Shown here: positions 47,241 to 58,093 of the stretch, in pieces
Numbering within the stretch: position 1 is the stretch's first letter
How the letters are laid out: the number at the start of each line of letters is the position of its first letter
From: Vreelandella nanhaiensis
Lineage (GTDB): Bacteria > Pseudomonadota > Gammaproteobacteria > Pseudomonadales > Halomonadaceae
Reading direction: 5' to 3'
NCBI RefSeq assembly: GCF_003990185.1
Contig: NZ_RZHF01000015.1
Span: 186,136 to 250,135 of the forward strand
Length of the DNA: 64,000 bases
Notes under the pieces: generated by a model
What the model was told of the DNA's origin: nothing
Databases searched by the model: none
What the model saw: the letters and a program-made list of their open reading frames with translations, nothing else
Position numbers and translations under genes: made by a program

Positions 47241-48503
47241 TTAAGCGCGTTTTTTAGCCGCTTTTGTATCGGGAGTCTGGCTGTCACTGGCATCGCTGGG
47301 CTGGGGTAGCGAAGGCAACGACTTGGCGAGCATTTCCACACTATGGCGATAGTAAAGCTGGCTCTTGTTGTGCTCACCCAGGCTTGCATAAAGGCGGGCA
47401 AGCTCGGCACACACTTCGCCACTGGGGCGCTGGCGTTGGCTGGCTTCGAAGTACTCCAGTGCTTTCTCCCACTTGCCGGTGCGCAGCGAGAGACGACCGC
47501 AAGTCAGCAACAGCTCAGGGTCATTGGGACGCTCCTGCAGCCATTTCTCGGCCTTGGCAAGCTGACGTGCCGCGTGCACGTTCAACAGACCGTAGCGTTT
47601 GATCAGCCGGGCATCCCAGTGATGGTCCAGCGAGTGGTTGAGCAGACGCTCGGCAATGGCTTCTTCATTGGCCTGGAGTAGCGCATCGGTATACAGCACA
47701 ATCAGTTCGGTATTGCCGCGCAGATACTCGGGCATATCCGCCCAAAGGCTGCGAACCCGCTCGATATTGCTGGGGTTCTTAGCTTCAAACAGAATCAGCT
47801 CACGGTACGCCTTGAACTCAAGCTGTTCGCGCTCCTGCTGGGCAATCAGCTTCTGTGCGGCCAGGCGCGGCAGCAGCCAGCGCAAACCTTCCCAGTCGCT
47901 AAGGCTCAAGTGCACCTGCTTGAGCAGTTTCAACACCTGTGGGTGATCGTTGAGCTTTTTATCCAGGCGGTTGAGGATCGCCAGCGCCTCTTCAGGCTGC
48001 TGGCGGTCAATCATCAGTTGCGCCTGCATCAAGCCGATAGCGGTGTCAGCGCCTTCAGTGCTGAGCTGGGCCTGATTAAGATGCTCTTGGGACTTGGTGT
48101 GGTTGCCTTGGTAATGCGCGGCCAGCGCGGCCGACAGGTAGTTGACCAGCGGCGTACTTGAGTCGCCGGCGGCGTGCACCAGGGTCTTTTCAGCCTTTTT
48201 CCAGCGGCCTTCGGTCAGCGCGACCAGGCCGCGCACGGTACGCTTCATGGCGCGACGGTTACGGGCACGGCTATTCCAGGTACGAAAACGCCCCACAGGA
48301 CGAATAATGCCGCTAAGCAGGCGCAGAGCAAAGTGCAGCACGATAAACGCCGCTAGTAGCAGAATCAGGCCGAACCAGAAGGAGGTCTGAACCGAGGTAT
48401 CGCCTACCCGGATTAACCAGTAGCCAGGCAACGACATCATCAGGTGCCCAAACAGGGCACCCACGGCAAGGCCCGCTACCAGCAGGAGGATGAGTTTTCT
48501 CAT
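47241..48503 (-). CDS. hemY: HemY-type protein of haem biosynthesis operon
   Basis: This 420-residue inner-membrane protein has two N-terminal hydrophobic segments (about 4-24 and 41-62) and a long TPR-like helical domain. It is the proteobacterial HemY of the hemCDXY operon, unrelated to Gram-positive protoporphyrinogen oxidase HemY. It ends the operon and overlaps hemX by four bases. Confidence 0.9.
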   Translation of the reverse strand: MRKLILLLVAGLAVGALFGHLMMSLPGYWLIRVGDTSVQTSFWFGLILLLAAFIVLHFALRLLSGIIRPVGRFRTWNSRARNRRAMKRTVRGLVALTEGRWKKAEKTLVHAAGDSSTPLVNYLSAALAAHYQGNHTKSQEHLNQAQLSTEGADTAIGLMQAQLMIDRQQPEEALAILNRLDKKLNDHPQVLKLLKQVHLSLSDWEGLRWLLPRLAAQKLIAQQEREQLEFKAYRELILFEAKNPSNIERVRSLWADMPEYLRGNTELIVLYTDALLQANEEAIAERLLNHSLDHHWDARLIKRYGLLNVHAARQLAKAEKWLQERPNDPELLLTCGRLSLRTGKWEKALEYFEASQRQRPSGEVCAELARLYASLGEHNKSQLYYRHSVEMLAKSLPSLPQPSDASDSQTPDTKAAKKRA

Positions 48504-50068
48504 GCATCACCTCCCTCTTCGCCATTTTGCTGGCGCGATCTGAAGCGGTTCTCGATAAAGCTGGTCATGGCCTGCTGGGAGGCGCTGATATCCGGAAGCT
48601 CGGGCTCAATCTCGGCTTGCTTGAGCTCCTGTAGACGAGAAATCACGCTTTGAGTCGCATCGCTTTCAACATCGTAGTAGCCGTTGAGCAGTTCCAGTGC
48701 CTTGTCGATGCTGGCTTCATACAGCGGCTGCTCCTCTTTGAGCAGCGCCAGCTGTGCCTGTTCGATAATCAGACGCAGGCTCTGGCGCAGGTAAGACTCC
48801 TGCTCCGGAGTGACCAGGGTTTCCATCGCTTCGTCATGATGACGAATCGTCACAAGGTCTTTCAGCTCTTCGCCAAAGCGCGCCAGTTGGCGCTGGAAGG
48901 TGCCGGTAGGTGGCTGCTCAATGCCGGAGGTAACGGCCCGCTCTTCCACTTCTTGGGAAAGGCGCAGACCCGCCACACGTTCCTGCTGAGCATTAAGCGC
49001 CAAGTACAGGCCAGTGCGGTCTACCCGTGGCACGCCATCTAGGGCTGCCAGCTCGTTGGCAATTTCACGACGCACGGGCGTCAATGCCGGATTGTCGGCA
49101 TCAGCCAGACGGGCATCGGCGGTGCGTAAAAGCGCCGCGGCGCCATCCACATCGCCCTCAAGCTGCAGGCGCTGGTTGGCCAGGCGCAGCAGGTAAGCGG
49201 CTTCGGCATGCAGCCAGTCGCGGTCGTCGGTGTCCTGAGCCTGGGAGAGCTGGTTGAGCACGTCATCCAGCGTGTCATTGACGTCACTGCGGTAGCTATC
49301 CAGCTCTCCGCGCAGCTCTTCCAGCGTACTTTCAAGCGCTTGCGTGCGCTCGCTTTCGCTGCTTTCAAAGCGTGACTCAAGATCGTTTACTGCTTGCTGG
49401 CTGGCGCTACCTTCGGCCTGCTGGCTCAGCTCAGTGATGCGCTGCTGTTGGCTGTCCAGGCGCTGCCAGCCCTGCCAGGCTACAATAATCAACGCAACGG
49501 CCAGCACCAGAACCAATACGAGCGCTAATAGGCCGCCTTTACCGCCACTGCGCTTGTCGCCACCGTTGGGCGGGTTGGGGGGGAAGCCGTTACCACTGCC
49601 GGAAGCTGCGTTTTTTGCCGTTGAAGTGTTGTCTGGTGTTGCTGTGGGCGTGGCACTGGCGGCTGCCGGTTTGCTCGCACTGGGCGTAGCTGAACTGGAA
49701 CCAGCGGTATTGCCAGAGCTGACAGTAGAAGGCTCGGCACGGGAGGACTCTGTGCTGGAAGATACGGTGCTGGAAGACACGGTATCTGCTGGCGCCGTTG
49801 AACGGGAGGCTGCCGAAGTGGAAGACGTCTGGCCTTGGCTGCCGCCTTTACCGCGCCGCCGCGAACGCCCGTTCTTGGCCGAGCCATTGGTCTGCTGTGA
49901 ACTGGACGGCTGTGAAGTGGCCGGACTGGCTGACGTGCTGCTTTCTTCCTTGCCGGAGATTGGAGGGGTTGAGGCTGACGCGGCAGTATCATCCGGCTTG
50001 ATGCTGTTGTGAGACGCATCGGCGGACGTTTTTTGTACGTCTTCCTGATCGTTTGGTTGTTTGCTCAT
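48500..50068 (-). CDS. hemX: HemX-type membrane protein
   Basis: This 522-residue protein has a 160-residue low-complexity Ser/Thr/Ala/Pro-rich N-terminus, one membrane segment (about 179-197), a coiled coil (about 200-280) and a C-terminal HemX domain. Sometimes labelled uroporphyrinogen methyltransferase, it lacks that enzyme's motifs. The disordered cytoplasmic tail is longer than in E. coli HemX. Its precise function is unknown. Confidence 0.88.
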   Translation of the reverse strand: MSKQPNDQEDVQKTSADASHNSIKPDDTAASASTPPISGKEESSTSASPATSQPSSSQQTNGSAKNGRSRRRGKGGSQGQTSSTSAASRSTAPADTVSSSTVSSSTESSRAEPSTVSSGNTAGSSSATPSASKPAAASATPTATPDNTSTAKNAASGSGNGFPPNPPNGGDKRSGGKGGLLALVLVLVLAVALIIVAWQGWQRLDSQQQRITELSQQAEGSASQQAVNDLESRFESSESERTQALESTLEELRGELDSYRSDVNDTLDDVLNQLSQAQDTDDRDWLHAEAAYLLRLANQRLQLEGDVDGAAALLRTADARLADADNPALTPVRREIANELAALDGVPRVDRTGLYLALNAQQERVAGLRLSQEVEERAVTSGIEQPPTGTFQRQLARFGEELKDLVTIRHHDEAMETLVTPEQESYLRQSLRLIIEQAQLALLKEEQPLYEASIDKALELLNGYYDVESDATQSVISRLQELKQAEIEPELPDISASQQAMTSFIENRFRSRQQNGEEGGDA

Positions 50069-50084
50069 CTGTCGCTAGCCCTTA

Positions 50085-50891
50085 TTAAGTTCCTTGATCG
50101 ACATCGGCACCCTTAGGGTTACAGGACCTTTCCAACGTAGCTGCCAGGGCAGCCGGCGTTGCTCCCGACGCCACCTTGAGGTCACAAAAACCCAGTGTAC
50201 CGGCCAGTGTAGCTAAACGGTGACTGGAAACGATTAGCGGTTGGTTCAATGCTGCCTGATCACACCATTTTGCCAGATGTTCAAGCAGTTCGCCGCTGGT
50301 GACGATTAACGCCTGGTAATCTCCTGTTGTAAGACGTGCCTGCATGGCGGCAGAAGGCGGTTGGAAAACGCGCCGATACACAGCAACACGCCTTACCTGG
50401 GCGCCACGCTCAATCAGCGTGTCGGCCAAGAGCGTACGCCCACCTTCGCCAGCGACCAGCAATATTCGCTGGTGCGCCACATCTCTGAGCGAGGCGAGCG
50501 ATAAAAGCGCCTCGCTGGTGTTTTCGCCGTGCTCATTTACAGCGCCCTTTTGTCCAGAGGCAGCGGGGGGGATGCGCACCCGAACACCTAGCTGGTCAAA
50601 AAGAATCTCTGCCGTGGCGCTCCCCACGCTGTAATAATCAATGCCGACCGGCAGCTGCGGCCAGTAGCGGTCCAGTGCGTTACTCAAGCATTGGGCTGCA
50701 AACGGGCTGACCACGATCACCTTGTCGTATTGGTCTATATCCAGCCAGGCGATGCGCATGGCAGGGCTTTCGGGCAGGGCTTCAAGGGCCATGACCTCCA
50801 GAGACTCAACTGGTGTGCCCGTGGCGCGCAGGGCATTGGCCAGCGCCTCGCCACGCTCGCCGGGTCGGCAGATCAGAACCGGCGACGTCAT
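50085..50891 (-). CDS. hemD: Uroporphyrinogen-III synthase
   Basis: This 268-residue HemD cyclises hydroxymethylbilane to uroporphyrinogen III. The family is weakly conserved; the visible pattern includes [21 protein letters not shown] and [13 protein letters not shown]. It overlaps hemC by four bases, in the usual gene order. Confidence 0.9.
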   Translation of the reverse strand: MTSPVLICRPGERGEALANALRATGTPVESLEVMALEALPESPAMRIAWLDIDQYDKVIVVSPFAAQCLSNALDRYWPQLPVGIDYYSVGSATAEILFDQLGVRVRIPPAASGQKGAVNEHGENTSEALLSLASLRDVAHQRILLVAGEGGRTLLADTLIERGAQVRRVAVYRRVFQPPSAAMQARLTTGDYQALIVTSGELLEHLAKWCDQAALNQPLIVSSHRLATLAGTLGFCDLKVASGATPAALAATLERSCNPKGADVDQGT

Positions 50892-51832
50892 ACGTTGTTG
50901 CCGTACACCTCGGCCAGAATATCGCCCGCGCCCTGATCAAGCAGATCTTCGGCAATGCGGATACCCAGCGCCTCGGGCTCATGGATCGAACCGCTGCCTT
51001 CGGCGCGCAGTACTTCGGTGCCTTCCGGGTTACCCACCAGCCCGCGCAGCCAGATAGTCTCATTGGCCTTGTCGAGCACCGCAAAGCCTGCGATAGGCAC
51101 TTGGCAACCACCTTCGAGGCGCGTGTTCATGGCGCGCTCAGCGCGTACCCGGGTAGCAGTGTCCGGATCATCCAGCGGTGCCAGCAGGTTGATCAGTTCG
51201 GGGTCGTGAAGGCGGCACTCAATACCCAGCGCCCCTTGACCGCAGGCAGGCAGGCAGACTTCCGGCGGAAGCGCCTGGGCAATGCGTGCATCCAGGCCCA
51301 GACGTTTCAAGCCGGACGTGGCCAGAATGATAGCATCGAACTCGCCCTCGTCGAGCTTGGCCAGTCGGGTCTGCACGTTGCCGCGCAGGTTAAGAATTTC
51401 CAGATCAGGACGGATTTCGCGAAGCTGTAGACCACGGCGCAGGCTGGCGGTACCGATCTTGGCGCCTTCAGGCAGCTCATCAACACTTGTATAGTGGTTG
51501 GAGACAAACGCATCGGTGGGATCGGCGCCTTCTAGAATCACCGAAAGGCCCAGACCTTCCGGGAAAAGCATCGGCACATCTTTCATGGAGTGCACGGCGA
51601 TATCCGCGCGGCCATCCAGCATGGCGTCTTCCAGCTCCTTAACAAACAAACCCTTGCCGCCAATCTTGGAAAGCGGAGTATCGAGAATCTTGTCGCCCTT
51701 GGTGGAGAGCGCAACCAGCTCGACTTCCAAACCTTCGTGTGCCGCCATCAAGCGGTCGCGAACGTGTTCGGCCTGCCACATGGCCAGCTGGCTTTTTCGC
51801 GTGGCGATACGCAGTTTGGTGATGGATGACAC
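50888..51832 (-). CDS. hemC: Hydroxymethylbilane synthase (porphobilinogen deaminase)
   Basis: This 314-residue enzyme condenses four porphobilinogens. The dipyrromethane-bearing Cys243 is in [10 protein letters not shown], and the active-site stretch HSMKDVP contains the catalytic Asp. It heads hemCDXY and is divergent from argH with 227 bases between, a common gammaproteobacterial layout. Confidence 0.95.
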   Translation of the reverse strand: MSSITKLRIATRKSQLAMWQAEHVRDRLMAAHEGLEVELVALSTKGDKILDTPLSKIGGKGLFVKELEDAMLDGRADIAVHSMKDVPMLFPEGLGLSVILEGADPTDAFVSNHYTSVDELPEGAKIGTASLRRGLQLREIRPDLEILNLRGNVQTRLAKLDEGEFDAIILATSGLKRLGLDARIAQALPPEVCLPACGQGALGIECRLHDPELINLLAPLDDPDTATRVRAERAMNTRLEGGCQVPIAGFAVLDKANETIWLRGLVGNPEGTEVLRAEGSGSIHEPEALGIRIAEDLLDQGAGDILAEVYGNNV

Positions 51833-52059
51833 GTTATTCTCCCTTTGCCGCTGACGCGGCGCGTCAAGCTATGATGTTCTCATCATAAAGCACCTGGGCA
51901 CACAGTAAAAATCAGTGACTTTATTTAAGATAAGTACCAAGCAGTTTAAATGTCATTGAGATAAAACGCTGTGCCTTTTGAACTCAAGCAATCCAGGCAA
52001 GGACTCTGTTACACTTTCCGCTATCGACTCTTTTGTTTTGTCAGCAGGATATGCCTCCG

Positions 52060-53463
52060 ATGAGCCAAGCTACGAATCAGTCCTGGGGCGGTCGCTTCAG
52101 CGAACCTACCGATGCCTTTGTGGCGCGTTTTACCGCGTCTGTCACCTTTGACCAGCGCCTCGCGCGTCAGGATATTCAGGGCTCGATTGCCCATGCCACC
52201 ATGCTTGCCCGGGTGGGCGTGCTTACCGATGAAGAGCGCGACGCGATTATTAACGGTCTGACCGAGATTCAGGGCGAGATCGAGCGCGGCGAATTCAACT
52301 GGTCGGTGCCCCTTGAAGATGTGCACATGAACATCGAAGCGCGCCTGACCGACAAGATCGGCATTACCGGCAAGAAACTCCACACCGGGCGTTCGCGCAA
52401 TGACCAGGTGGCCACCGACATCCGCCTGTTCATGCGCGACGAGATTGACGTCATAGAGGTGGAGTTAAAGCGTCTGCGCGAAGGCATGATCGAGCTTGCC
52501 GACCGCGAAGCCGATACCATCATGCCGGGCTTTACCCACTTGCAAACGGCCCAGCCGGTCACCTTTGGCCATCATCTGCTGGCCTGGCAGGAAATGCTCG
52601 CCCGCGACCACGAGCGTCTGTTGGACTGCCGCAAGCGCGTTAACGTGCTGCCTCTGGGTGCGGCGGCGCTGGCGGGCACTACCTACCCGATCGACCGCCA
52701 CGTGACCGCCGAGCTTCTGGGCTTTGACCGCCCGGCGGAAAACTCGCTGGATGCCGTGTCGGATCGCGATTTCGCGATTGAATTTACCAGCTTCGCCAGC
52801 ATCCTGATGATGCACCTGTCGCGCATGAGCGAAGAGCTTGTGCTGTGGACCAGCGCCCAGTTCGACTTTATCGATCTGCCCGACCGCTTCTGCACCGGCT
52901 CCTCGATCATGCCGCAGAAGAAAAACCCCGATGTGCCGGAACTGGTTCGCGGTAAAACTGGCCGGGTTTATGGTCATCTGATGGGCCTTCTGACGCTGAT
53001 GAAATCGCAGCCGCTGGCCTACAACAAGGATAACCAGGAAGATAAAGAGCCCCTATTTGATGCCGTGGATACGGTGCGCGACTGCCTGAAAGCCTTTGCC
53101 GACATGGTGCCGGCTATTGAGCCGAAAAAGGACAGCATGTATGAAGCGGCGCGGCGCGGTTTCTCTACCGCCACCGACCTCGCTGACTACCTGGTCCGGC
53201 GCGGCGTGGCCTTCCGCGACGCCCATGAAATTGTCGGGCAATCCGTGGCTTACGGTTTGAAAACGCAGAAAGACCTCTCCGAAATGAGCCTGGACGAACT
53301 TCAGCAGTTCTCCACCATCATTGAGCAGGATGTATTCGACGTACTGACGCTTGAAGGCTCGGTGGCGGCGCGTAACCATATTGGCGGTACCGCGCCGGAT
53401 CAGGTACGTGCTGCCGCCCAGCGGGCTCGCGAGGCGCTCTCGGCGCTGCAGGGGCAGGCATGA
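52060..53463 (+). CDS. argH: Argininosuccinate lyase
   Basis: This lyase of about 467 residues cleaves argininosuccinate to arginine and fumarate. The fumarase-superfamily signature [12 protein letters not shown] is present, and [12 protein letters not shown] lies near residue 110. In-frame ATGs at 52033 and 52051 exist; 52060 has GCAGGAT ten bases upstream. It overlaps the lptM-like gene as ATGA. Confidence 0.95.
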   Translation: MSQATNQSWGGRFSEPTDAFVARFTASVTFDQRLARQDIQGSIAHATMLARVGVLTDEERDAIINGLTEIQGEIERGEFNWSVPLEDVHMNIEARLTDKIGITGKKLHTGRSRNDQVATDIRLFMRDEIDVIEVELKRLREGMIELADREADTIMPGFTHLQTAQPVTFGHHLLAWQEMLARDHERLLDCRKRVNVLPLGAAALAGTTYPIDRHVTAELLGFDRPAENSLDAVSDRDFAIEFTSFASILMMHLSRMSEELVLWTSAQFDFIDLPDRFCTGSSIMPQKKNPDVPELVRGKTGRVYGHLMGLLTLMKSQPLAYNKDNQEDKEPLFDAVDTVRDCLKAFADMVPAIEPKKDSMYEAARRGFSTATDLADYLVRRGVAFRDAHEIVGQSVAYGLKTQKDLSEMSLDELQQFSTIIEQDVFDVLTLEGSVAARNHIGGTAPDQVRAAAQRAREALSALQGQA

Positions 53464-53582
53464 AAACACTGGCATGTATCGCGCTTATCGCCTTATTAGT
53501 GGCCGGTTGCGGTCAGAAAGGGCCGCTTTACCTACCCGACGATAATTCGCCCGTAAGCGGCGCTGCTGAACAGGCTGGGTAA
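53460..53582 (+). CDS. lptM: LptM-like (YifL) small outer-membrane lipoprotein
   Basis: This is a 40-residue lipoprotein. After a hydrophobic signal ([13 protein letters not shown]) comes the lipobox VAGC, then GQKGPLYLP, the hallmark of LptM/YifL, which assists LptD assembly. Its ATG overlaps the argH stop as ATGA. It lies before lysA, as in many gammaproteobacteria. It is easily missed because of its size. Confidence 0.88.
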   Translation: MKTLACIALIALLVAGCGQKGPLYLPDDNSPVSGAAEQAG

Positions 53583-53603
53583 GCAGCTGCAGGAGACAGG
53601 TTC

Positions 53604-54875
53604 ATGGATCACTTTAACTATCGCGACGGCGTTCTGTACGCCGAAGACGTGCCGCTCTCGCAGATTGCCGCAGAGCATGGTACGCCCTGTTATGTTTACT
53701 CCAAGGCAACGCTTGAACGCCACTTCCGTGCCTATACCGAGGCGTTGGGAAGCCACCCGCACTTGATCTGTTACGCGGTAAAAGCCAACTCGAATCTCGC
53801 CGTGCTGGGGTTGTTGGCCCGCTTGGGTGCCGGGTTTGATATTGTCTCGGTAGGCGAGCTTGAGCGTGTGCTGACCGCCGGTGGCGACCCGGCCAAGGTG
53901 GTGTTCTCAGGCGTCGCCAAGCAGCCCTTTGAGATGGCTCGCGCGCTGGAAGTGGGTATCAAGTGCTTCAACGTGGAATCCCGCCCTGAGCTTGAGCGCT
54001 TGAACGCTGTGGCGGGTGAACTGGGCAAGATTGCTCCGGTGTCGTTGCGGGTAAATCCGGATGTAGACGCCGGCACTCACCCGTATATCTCCACCGGGCT
54101 CAAGGACAACAAATTCGGCATTGCGGTGGATGATGCGCTGGAGGTCTACGAGCTGGCCGCCAGCCTGCCAAATCTTAAGGTGAAGGGGCTTGATTGCCAT
54201 ATCGGCTCCCAGTTGACCGAAACTGCGCCGTTTCTGGATGCCCTGGAGCGCCTGCTGGTGCTCATGGAGCGCCTGCGCGAACGTGGCATCGAGATCGATC
54301 ACCTGGACCTGGGCGGCGGCCTGGGAGTTACCTACCGGGATGAGACGCCCCCGCAGCCCTTTGACTATGCCAGCAAGCTCTTGACGCGCCTGTCGCGCTG
54401 GGAAGGCGGCGAGAAGCTGACGCTACTGTTCGAACCGGGCCGCTCCATTGCTGCCAACGCAGGGGTCATGCTGACCCGAGTCGAGTTTTTGAAGCCTGGT
54501 GAGACCAAGAACTTCGCGATTGTCGATGCGGCCATGAACGACTTGATTCGCCCAGCACTGTACCAAGCGTGGCAGGCCATCGTGCCGGTGGATACACGCA
54601 ACGCACGGCAAAGCGCCACTTACGACGTGGTCGGTCCGGTCTGCGAAACCGGCGACTTCCTGGGTAAGGAGCGCGAACTGGCAATTGGCGAGGGCGACCT
54701 TCTGGCCGTGCGCTCGGCCGGCGCTTACGGCTTTGTGATGGCCTCGAACTACAACAGCCGCCCGCGTCCTGCCGAGTTGATGGTCGATGGCGATGCTTGT
54801 CATGTGGTACGCGCCCGGGAAACCGTGCAAAGCCTTTGGGCGGGCGAAGCGTTGCTGCCCGAAGGAGCGCGCTGA
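53604..54875 (+). CDS. lysA: Diaminopimelate decarboxylase
   Basis: This 423-residue PLP enzyme makes lysine from meso-diaminopimelate. The PLP lysine is Lys60 (CYAVKANSN), and the glycine-rich phosphate loop is [22 protein letters not shown] residues are present as [18 protein letters not shown] lies before the start. The stop overlaps dapF by one base. Confidence 0.95.
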   Translation: MDHFNYRDGVLYAEDVPLSQIAAEHGTPCYVYSKATLERHFRAYTEALGSHPHLICYAVKANSNLAVLGLLARLGAGFDIVSVGELERVLTAGGDPAKVVFSGVAKQPFEMARALEVGIKCFNVESRPELERLNAVAGELGKIAPVSLRVNPDVDAGTHPYISTGLKDNKFGIAVDDALEVYELAASLPNLKVKGLDCHIGSQLTETAPFLDALERLLVLMERLRERGIEIDHLDLGGGLGVTYRDETPPQPFDYASKLLTRLSRWEGGEKLTLLFEPGRSIAANAGVMLTRVEFLKPGETKNFAIVDAAMNDLIRPALYQAWQAIVPVDTRNARQSATYDVVGPVCETGDFLGKERELAIGEGDLLAVRSAGAYGFVMASNYNSRPRPAELMVDGDACHVVRARETVQSLWAGEALLPEGAR

Positions 54876-55708
54876 TGCTTTTGCACTTCACCAAGATGCA
54901 TGGTCTAGGCAACGACTTTATGGTCGTGGACCTTGTGACCCAGCGTGCCCGGCTGCGTGAAGAGCAGATTCGCCAGCTAGCTGACCGTCGCTTCGGGATC
55001 GGCTTTGATCAGCTGTTGATTGTCGAGCCGCCCCGAGACCCCGAAATGGATTTTCGCTACCGCATTTTTAACGCCGACGGCAGTGAAGTGGAAAATTGCG
55101 GTAATGGTGCGCGCTGCTTTGCGCGCTTTGTTCGCGACCAGCGCCTGACCCATAAGCACGAAATTCATGTAGAAACCGCCGGAGGCCCGTTGGTGTTGAA
55201 TGTGCAGCACGATGGCCTGGTGCGGGTAGATATGGGCCGGCCGCGCTTTAGCCCGGCGGCGCTGCCCTTTGAGGCTGAGGGTGATCAGCCGCTGCACGCT
55301 CTTGAAGTGGACGGCGAAACACTCAAGGTGGGCGTGGTATCCATGGGTAATCCCCATGCCGTGTTGCAAGTGGAGAGCGTTGAGCAAGCACCCGTAGAGC
55401 GCCTTGGTCCGCTGGTTGAAGCGCATCCGCGTTTCCCCAAACGCGTCAACGTGGGCTTTATGCAGGTGCTGTCGCCCAGCCAGATTCGTCTACGGGTATT
55501 TGAACGAGGCAGTGGCGAAACCCTTGCCTGCGGTACCGGCGCCTGTGCGGCTGTCGCCAGCGGTATTCGCCAGGGGTTATTAAAAAGCCCGGTGAGCGTT
55601 CACCTGCCCGGCGGCGAGCTGACCATCGAATGGCCGGACCCGGAGGCATCATTGATCATGGTTGGCCCTGCCACACGAGTCTTTGACGGCCGTGTCGCAC
55701 TAAATTGA
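54875..55708 (+). CDS. dapF: Diaminopimelate epimerase
   Basis: This 277-residue cofactor-free epimerase interconverts LL- and meso-diaminopimelate. The catalytic cysteines are Cys75 (ENCGNGARC) and Cys219 (LACGTGAC). The start at 54875 overlaps the lysA stop as TGATG; an upstream in-frame ATG lies inside lysA. Confidence 0.95.
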   Translation: MLLHFTKMHGLGNDFMVVDLVTQRARLREEQIRQLADRRFGIGFDQLLIVEPPRDPEMDFRYRIFNADGSEVENCGNGARCFARFVRDQRLTHKHEIHVETAGGPLVLNVQHDGLVRVDMGRPRFSPAALPFEAEGDQPLHALEVDGETLKVGVVSMGNPHAVLQVESVEQAPVERLGPLVEAHPRFPKRVNVGFMQVLSPSQIRLRVFERGSGETLACGTGACAAVASGIRQGLLKSPVSVHLPGGELTIEWPDPEASLIMVGPATRVFDGRVALN

Positions 55709-55745
55709 TTGATGGCCGCGTTTAACTGATTCAAGGAGTACGGCG

Positions 55746-56456
55746 ATGTCTCAAGCCCCTGAACCGCGCAAGACGCTCGATCCAGACCAGGTAGCATTTT
55801 GGCTTGCCCGTCATCCCGATTTTTTTGTTGGTCGCGAAGGATTGCTGCAGCAGCTTAAAGTCCCTCATCCGCATATTGATGGCGCGGTCTCGCTGCTTGA
55901 GCGGCTGGTGCTGGATCTGCGCCAGCGGGCGGAAACGGCGGAAGACCGCCTGGAGCATTTGCTGGAAACCGCCCGGCACAACGAAGCTCAGTACCGGCGC
56001 CTGCGCGAAACCCTGCTGGCGCTGGTGGAAGCCGATAACCGTGATGCTCTGGCTCAGGCCCTGGCCACTCAGTTAAACGAGCGCTTTGATACGCCAGCCA
56101 TGGCGCTGTGGTGCCCGGCCACGCTAAGCGACAGCGAACCGGAACCGCCTCAGCCGCCGCGCCATGTGCTGGACCAGCACGCCAGCGCACGCCTTGCCGC
56201 TTTGCTGGATGGTAAGACCAGCCGCTGTGCCAAGCTGAGCGTTAGTGACTGGAAATGCCTGCTGCCGCATACCAAGGCGCCGCGCAAGGCGGGCTCTTGC
56301 GCCATTTCGCGCCTTTCGGCAGGGGAGTCGCTGGGTTATCTGCTACTTGCCAGTCCCAATCCTGAGAGCTATCGCGCCAGCATGGATACATTGTTTACCG
56401 AGTATCTGGGCGATATCGTGGCGCGGCTGCTGATTCGTTTGGAACAGCATGGCTGA
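55746..56456 (+). CDS. DUF484 family protein
   Basis: This 236-residue protein of the DUF484 family is GAF-like, with a coiled coil around residues 45-85. It has the VAFWLARHPDFFVGREGLLQ opening and GESLGYLLLASPN near the end. The family lies between dapF and xerC in many gammaproteobacteria (E. coli yigA). Its function is unknown. It overlaps xerC by eight bases. Confidence 0.9.
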   Translation: MSQAPEPRKTLDPDQVAFWLARHPDFFVGREGLLQQLKVPHPHIDGAVSLLERLVLDLRQRAETAEDRLEHLLETARHNEAQYRRLRETLLALVEADNRDALAQALATQLNERFDTPAMALWCPATLSDSEPEPPQPPRHVLDQHASARLAALLDGKTSRCAKLSVSDWKCLLPHTKAPRKAGSCAISRLSAGESLGYLLLASPNPESYRASMDTLFTEYLGDIVARLLIRLEQHG

Positions 56457-57360
56457 TTCGGCACTTGTTGTCGCGGTGGCGGGCTATATCGATGCGCTTT
56501 CCCGTCACGCAAGCCCGGCTACCGTCGCGGCCTACCAACAGGATTTGAACGCCTTGTGCCGGTTTGCCGAGCAGCGAGAGGTGCACGACCCGGTGGGGCT
56601 GGATACTGCGCTGCTGCGCACCTTTCTGGGTGCCGAGCGCAGCCGTGGGCTGGGCGCGCGTAGCTTGGCCCGCCGCCGGGCCGCGCTTTCCCGCTTTGCC
56701 GACTACCTCGTCAGGCAGGGCATTCTGGCCGATAATCCGGTGGGGCTTCTGCGCACGCCCAGGCAGCCCAGCCACCTGCCACGCCCGGTGGATGTCGATG
56801 CTCTGGCTCAGTTTCTGGATAGTCCTCACGACGGTTCGCCCCTGGCGGTGCGTGATCAGGCCATGCTCGAGCTTTTTTACTCCAGCGGGCTACGCCTGGC
56901 GGAGCTTGCCGCGCTTGATCTCCACGACCTGCAGGCGAGCCGGGTGCGCGTTATCGGCAAGGGCAGCAAGCCGCGCCAGGTGCCTGTGGGGCGGCGTGCC
57001 CAACAGGCGTTGGCCGACTGGCTAACCTGCCGGTCTGGCATGGCGAAGGACACTGAAACCGCGCTGTTTGTCGGACAGCAGGGCGTGCGTCTGGGGCATC
57101 GGGCCATCCAGAAACGCCTTGCTCAGCTCTCGATCACCCGCGGGCTGCCGGAGCATCTGCACCCACACCGGTTGCGCCATTCCTTTGCCAGCCACCTGCT
57201 CGAATCCAGTCAAGACTTGCGCGCGGTGCAGGAGCTTTTAGGCCACGCCAATCTTTCCACCACGCAGGTGTATACGCGGCTGGACTGGCAGCACCTGGCC
57301 GCCAGCTACGATTCCGCTCATCCACGTGCCAAACGCGGGCCATCTGGAAGCAAGCCATGA
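56449..57360 (+). CDS. xerC: Tyrosine recombinase XerC
   Basis: This 303-residue recombinase resolves chromosome dimers at dif together with XerD. The catalytic residues are Arg149 (SSGLRLAEL), Lys171, His240, Arg243 (HPHRLRHSF), His266 and Tyr275 (TTQVYTR). The dapF-DUF484-xerC-yigB context shows that it is the housekeeping XerC, not a mobile integrase. Confidence 0.94.
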   Translation: MADSALVVAVAGYIDALSRHASPATVAAYQQDLNALCRFAEQREVHDPVGLDTALLRTFLGAERSRGLGARSLARRRAALSRFADYLVRQGILADNPVGLLRTPRQPSHLPRPVDVDALAQFLDSPHDGSPLAVRDQAMLELFYSSGLRLAELAALDLHDLQASRVRVIGKGSKPRQVPVGRRAQQALADWLTCRSGMAKDTETALFVGQQGVRLGHRAIQKRLAQLSITRGLPEHLHPHRLRHSFASHLLESSQDLRAVQELLGHANLSTTQVYTRLDWQHLAASYDSAHPRAKRGPSGSKP

Positions 57361-58088
57361 CAGCACTGCAAGCCATTACCTTTGATCTAGACGATACGCT
57401 TTGGGATAACCACGGTGTAATGCTACGCACAGAAGAGGGCCACTACGCGTGGCTGCTGGAAGCCCTTGGCATGTGGCGTGCCACGCGCCAGGAGGCGCCG
57501 CTTTCGCTTGGCTATGAGGCGGGGTTACAGGATTACCTGGAGCGCCGCCAGCAGTTTGCCAAAGACGTGCCCGAGCGTCGTGGCGACTTTACCTGGCTGC
57601 GCCTGCGTGCTCTAGAAGCCCAGCTGGAAGCTGAAGGTCTTCCACGCAGCGCAGCTATTTTGTGGGCGGCGGCGGCCATGAACGAGTTTCATCGCCTGCG
57701 TATTCAGGTAACACCACACCCGGAGGCTGCCGGTTTGCTGGCAGCGCTCAGCGAACGTTATCAGCTTGCCGCAATCACCAATGGCAATATCCACTTGAAG
57801 CGCCAGCCCTTGGCGGCGTATTTTCCAGTGGCTATTGCTGCGGGCGAGCTTCTTGCTCCCAAGCCGGATCACACGCCCTTTCTAACGGCCCTTGCTAAGC
57901 TTGATGTGGCACCTGAGCACGCCATGCACGTAGGTGACTCCTGGGCAGAGGACATACTGCCCGCCCAGCAGCTCGGCATGCACGCGGTGTGGGTCTCAAG
58001 TGATGATGACCAGTTACTGCCGCCCCGGGTGCATCGCATTGCGCATATCAAGGACTTGCCTGCGATACTTGAGCGGCTGAATAGCTGA
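57357..58088 (+). CDS. yigB: HAD-family phosphatase (YigB-like)
   Basis: This 243-residue HAD hydrolase has the motif I Asp pair DLDDTLWDN (Asp10, Asp12), ITNGN as motif II and VGDSWAEDI as motif IV. E. coli YigB, at the same place, dephosphorylates a riboflavin pathway intermediate. It overlaps xerC by four bases. Confidence 0.85.
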   Translation: MTALQAITFDLDDTLWDNHGVMLRTEEGHYAWLLEALGMWRATRQEAPLSLGYEAGLQDYLERRQQFAKDVPERRGDFTWLRLRALEAQLEAEGLPRSAAILWAAAAMNEFHRLRIQVTPHPEAAGLLAALSERYQLAAITNGNIHLKRQPLAAYFPVAIAAGELLAPKPDHTPFLTALAKLDVAPEHAMHVGDSWAEDILPAQQLGMHAVWVSSDDDQLLPPRVHRIAHIKDLPAILERLNS

Positions 58089-58093
58089 TCGCC

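Noticed and set aside
49344-50012. Open frame opposite the hemX low-complexity tail
   Set aside because: Arises from repetitive Ser/Thr codons on the other strand; the product is itself low complexity.
56449-57360. Tyrosine recombinase as a sign of an integrated mobile element
   Set aside because: The dapF-DUF484-xerC-yigB order identifies it as housekeeping XerC; no attachment repeats or cargo are seen.
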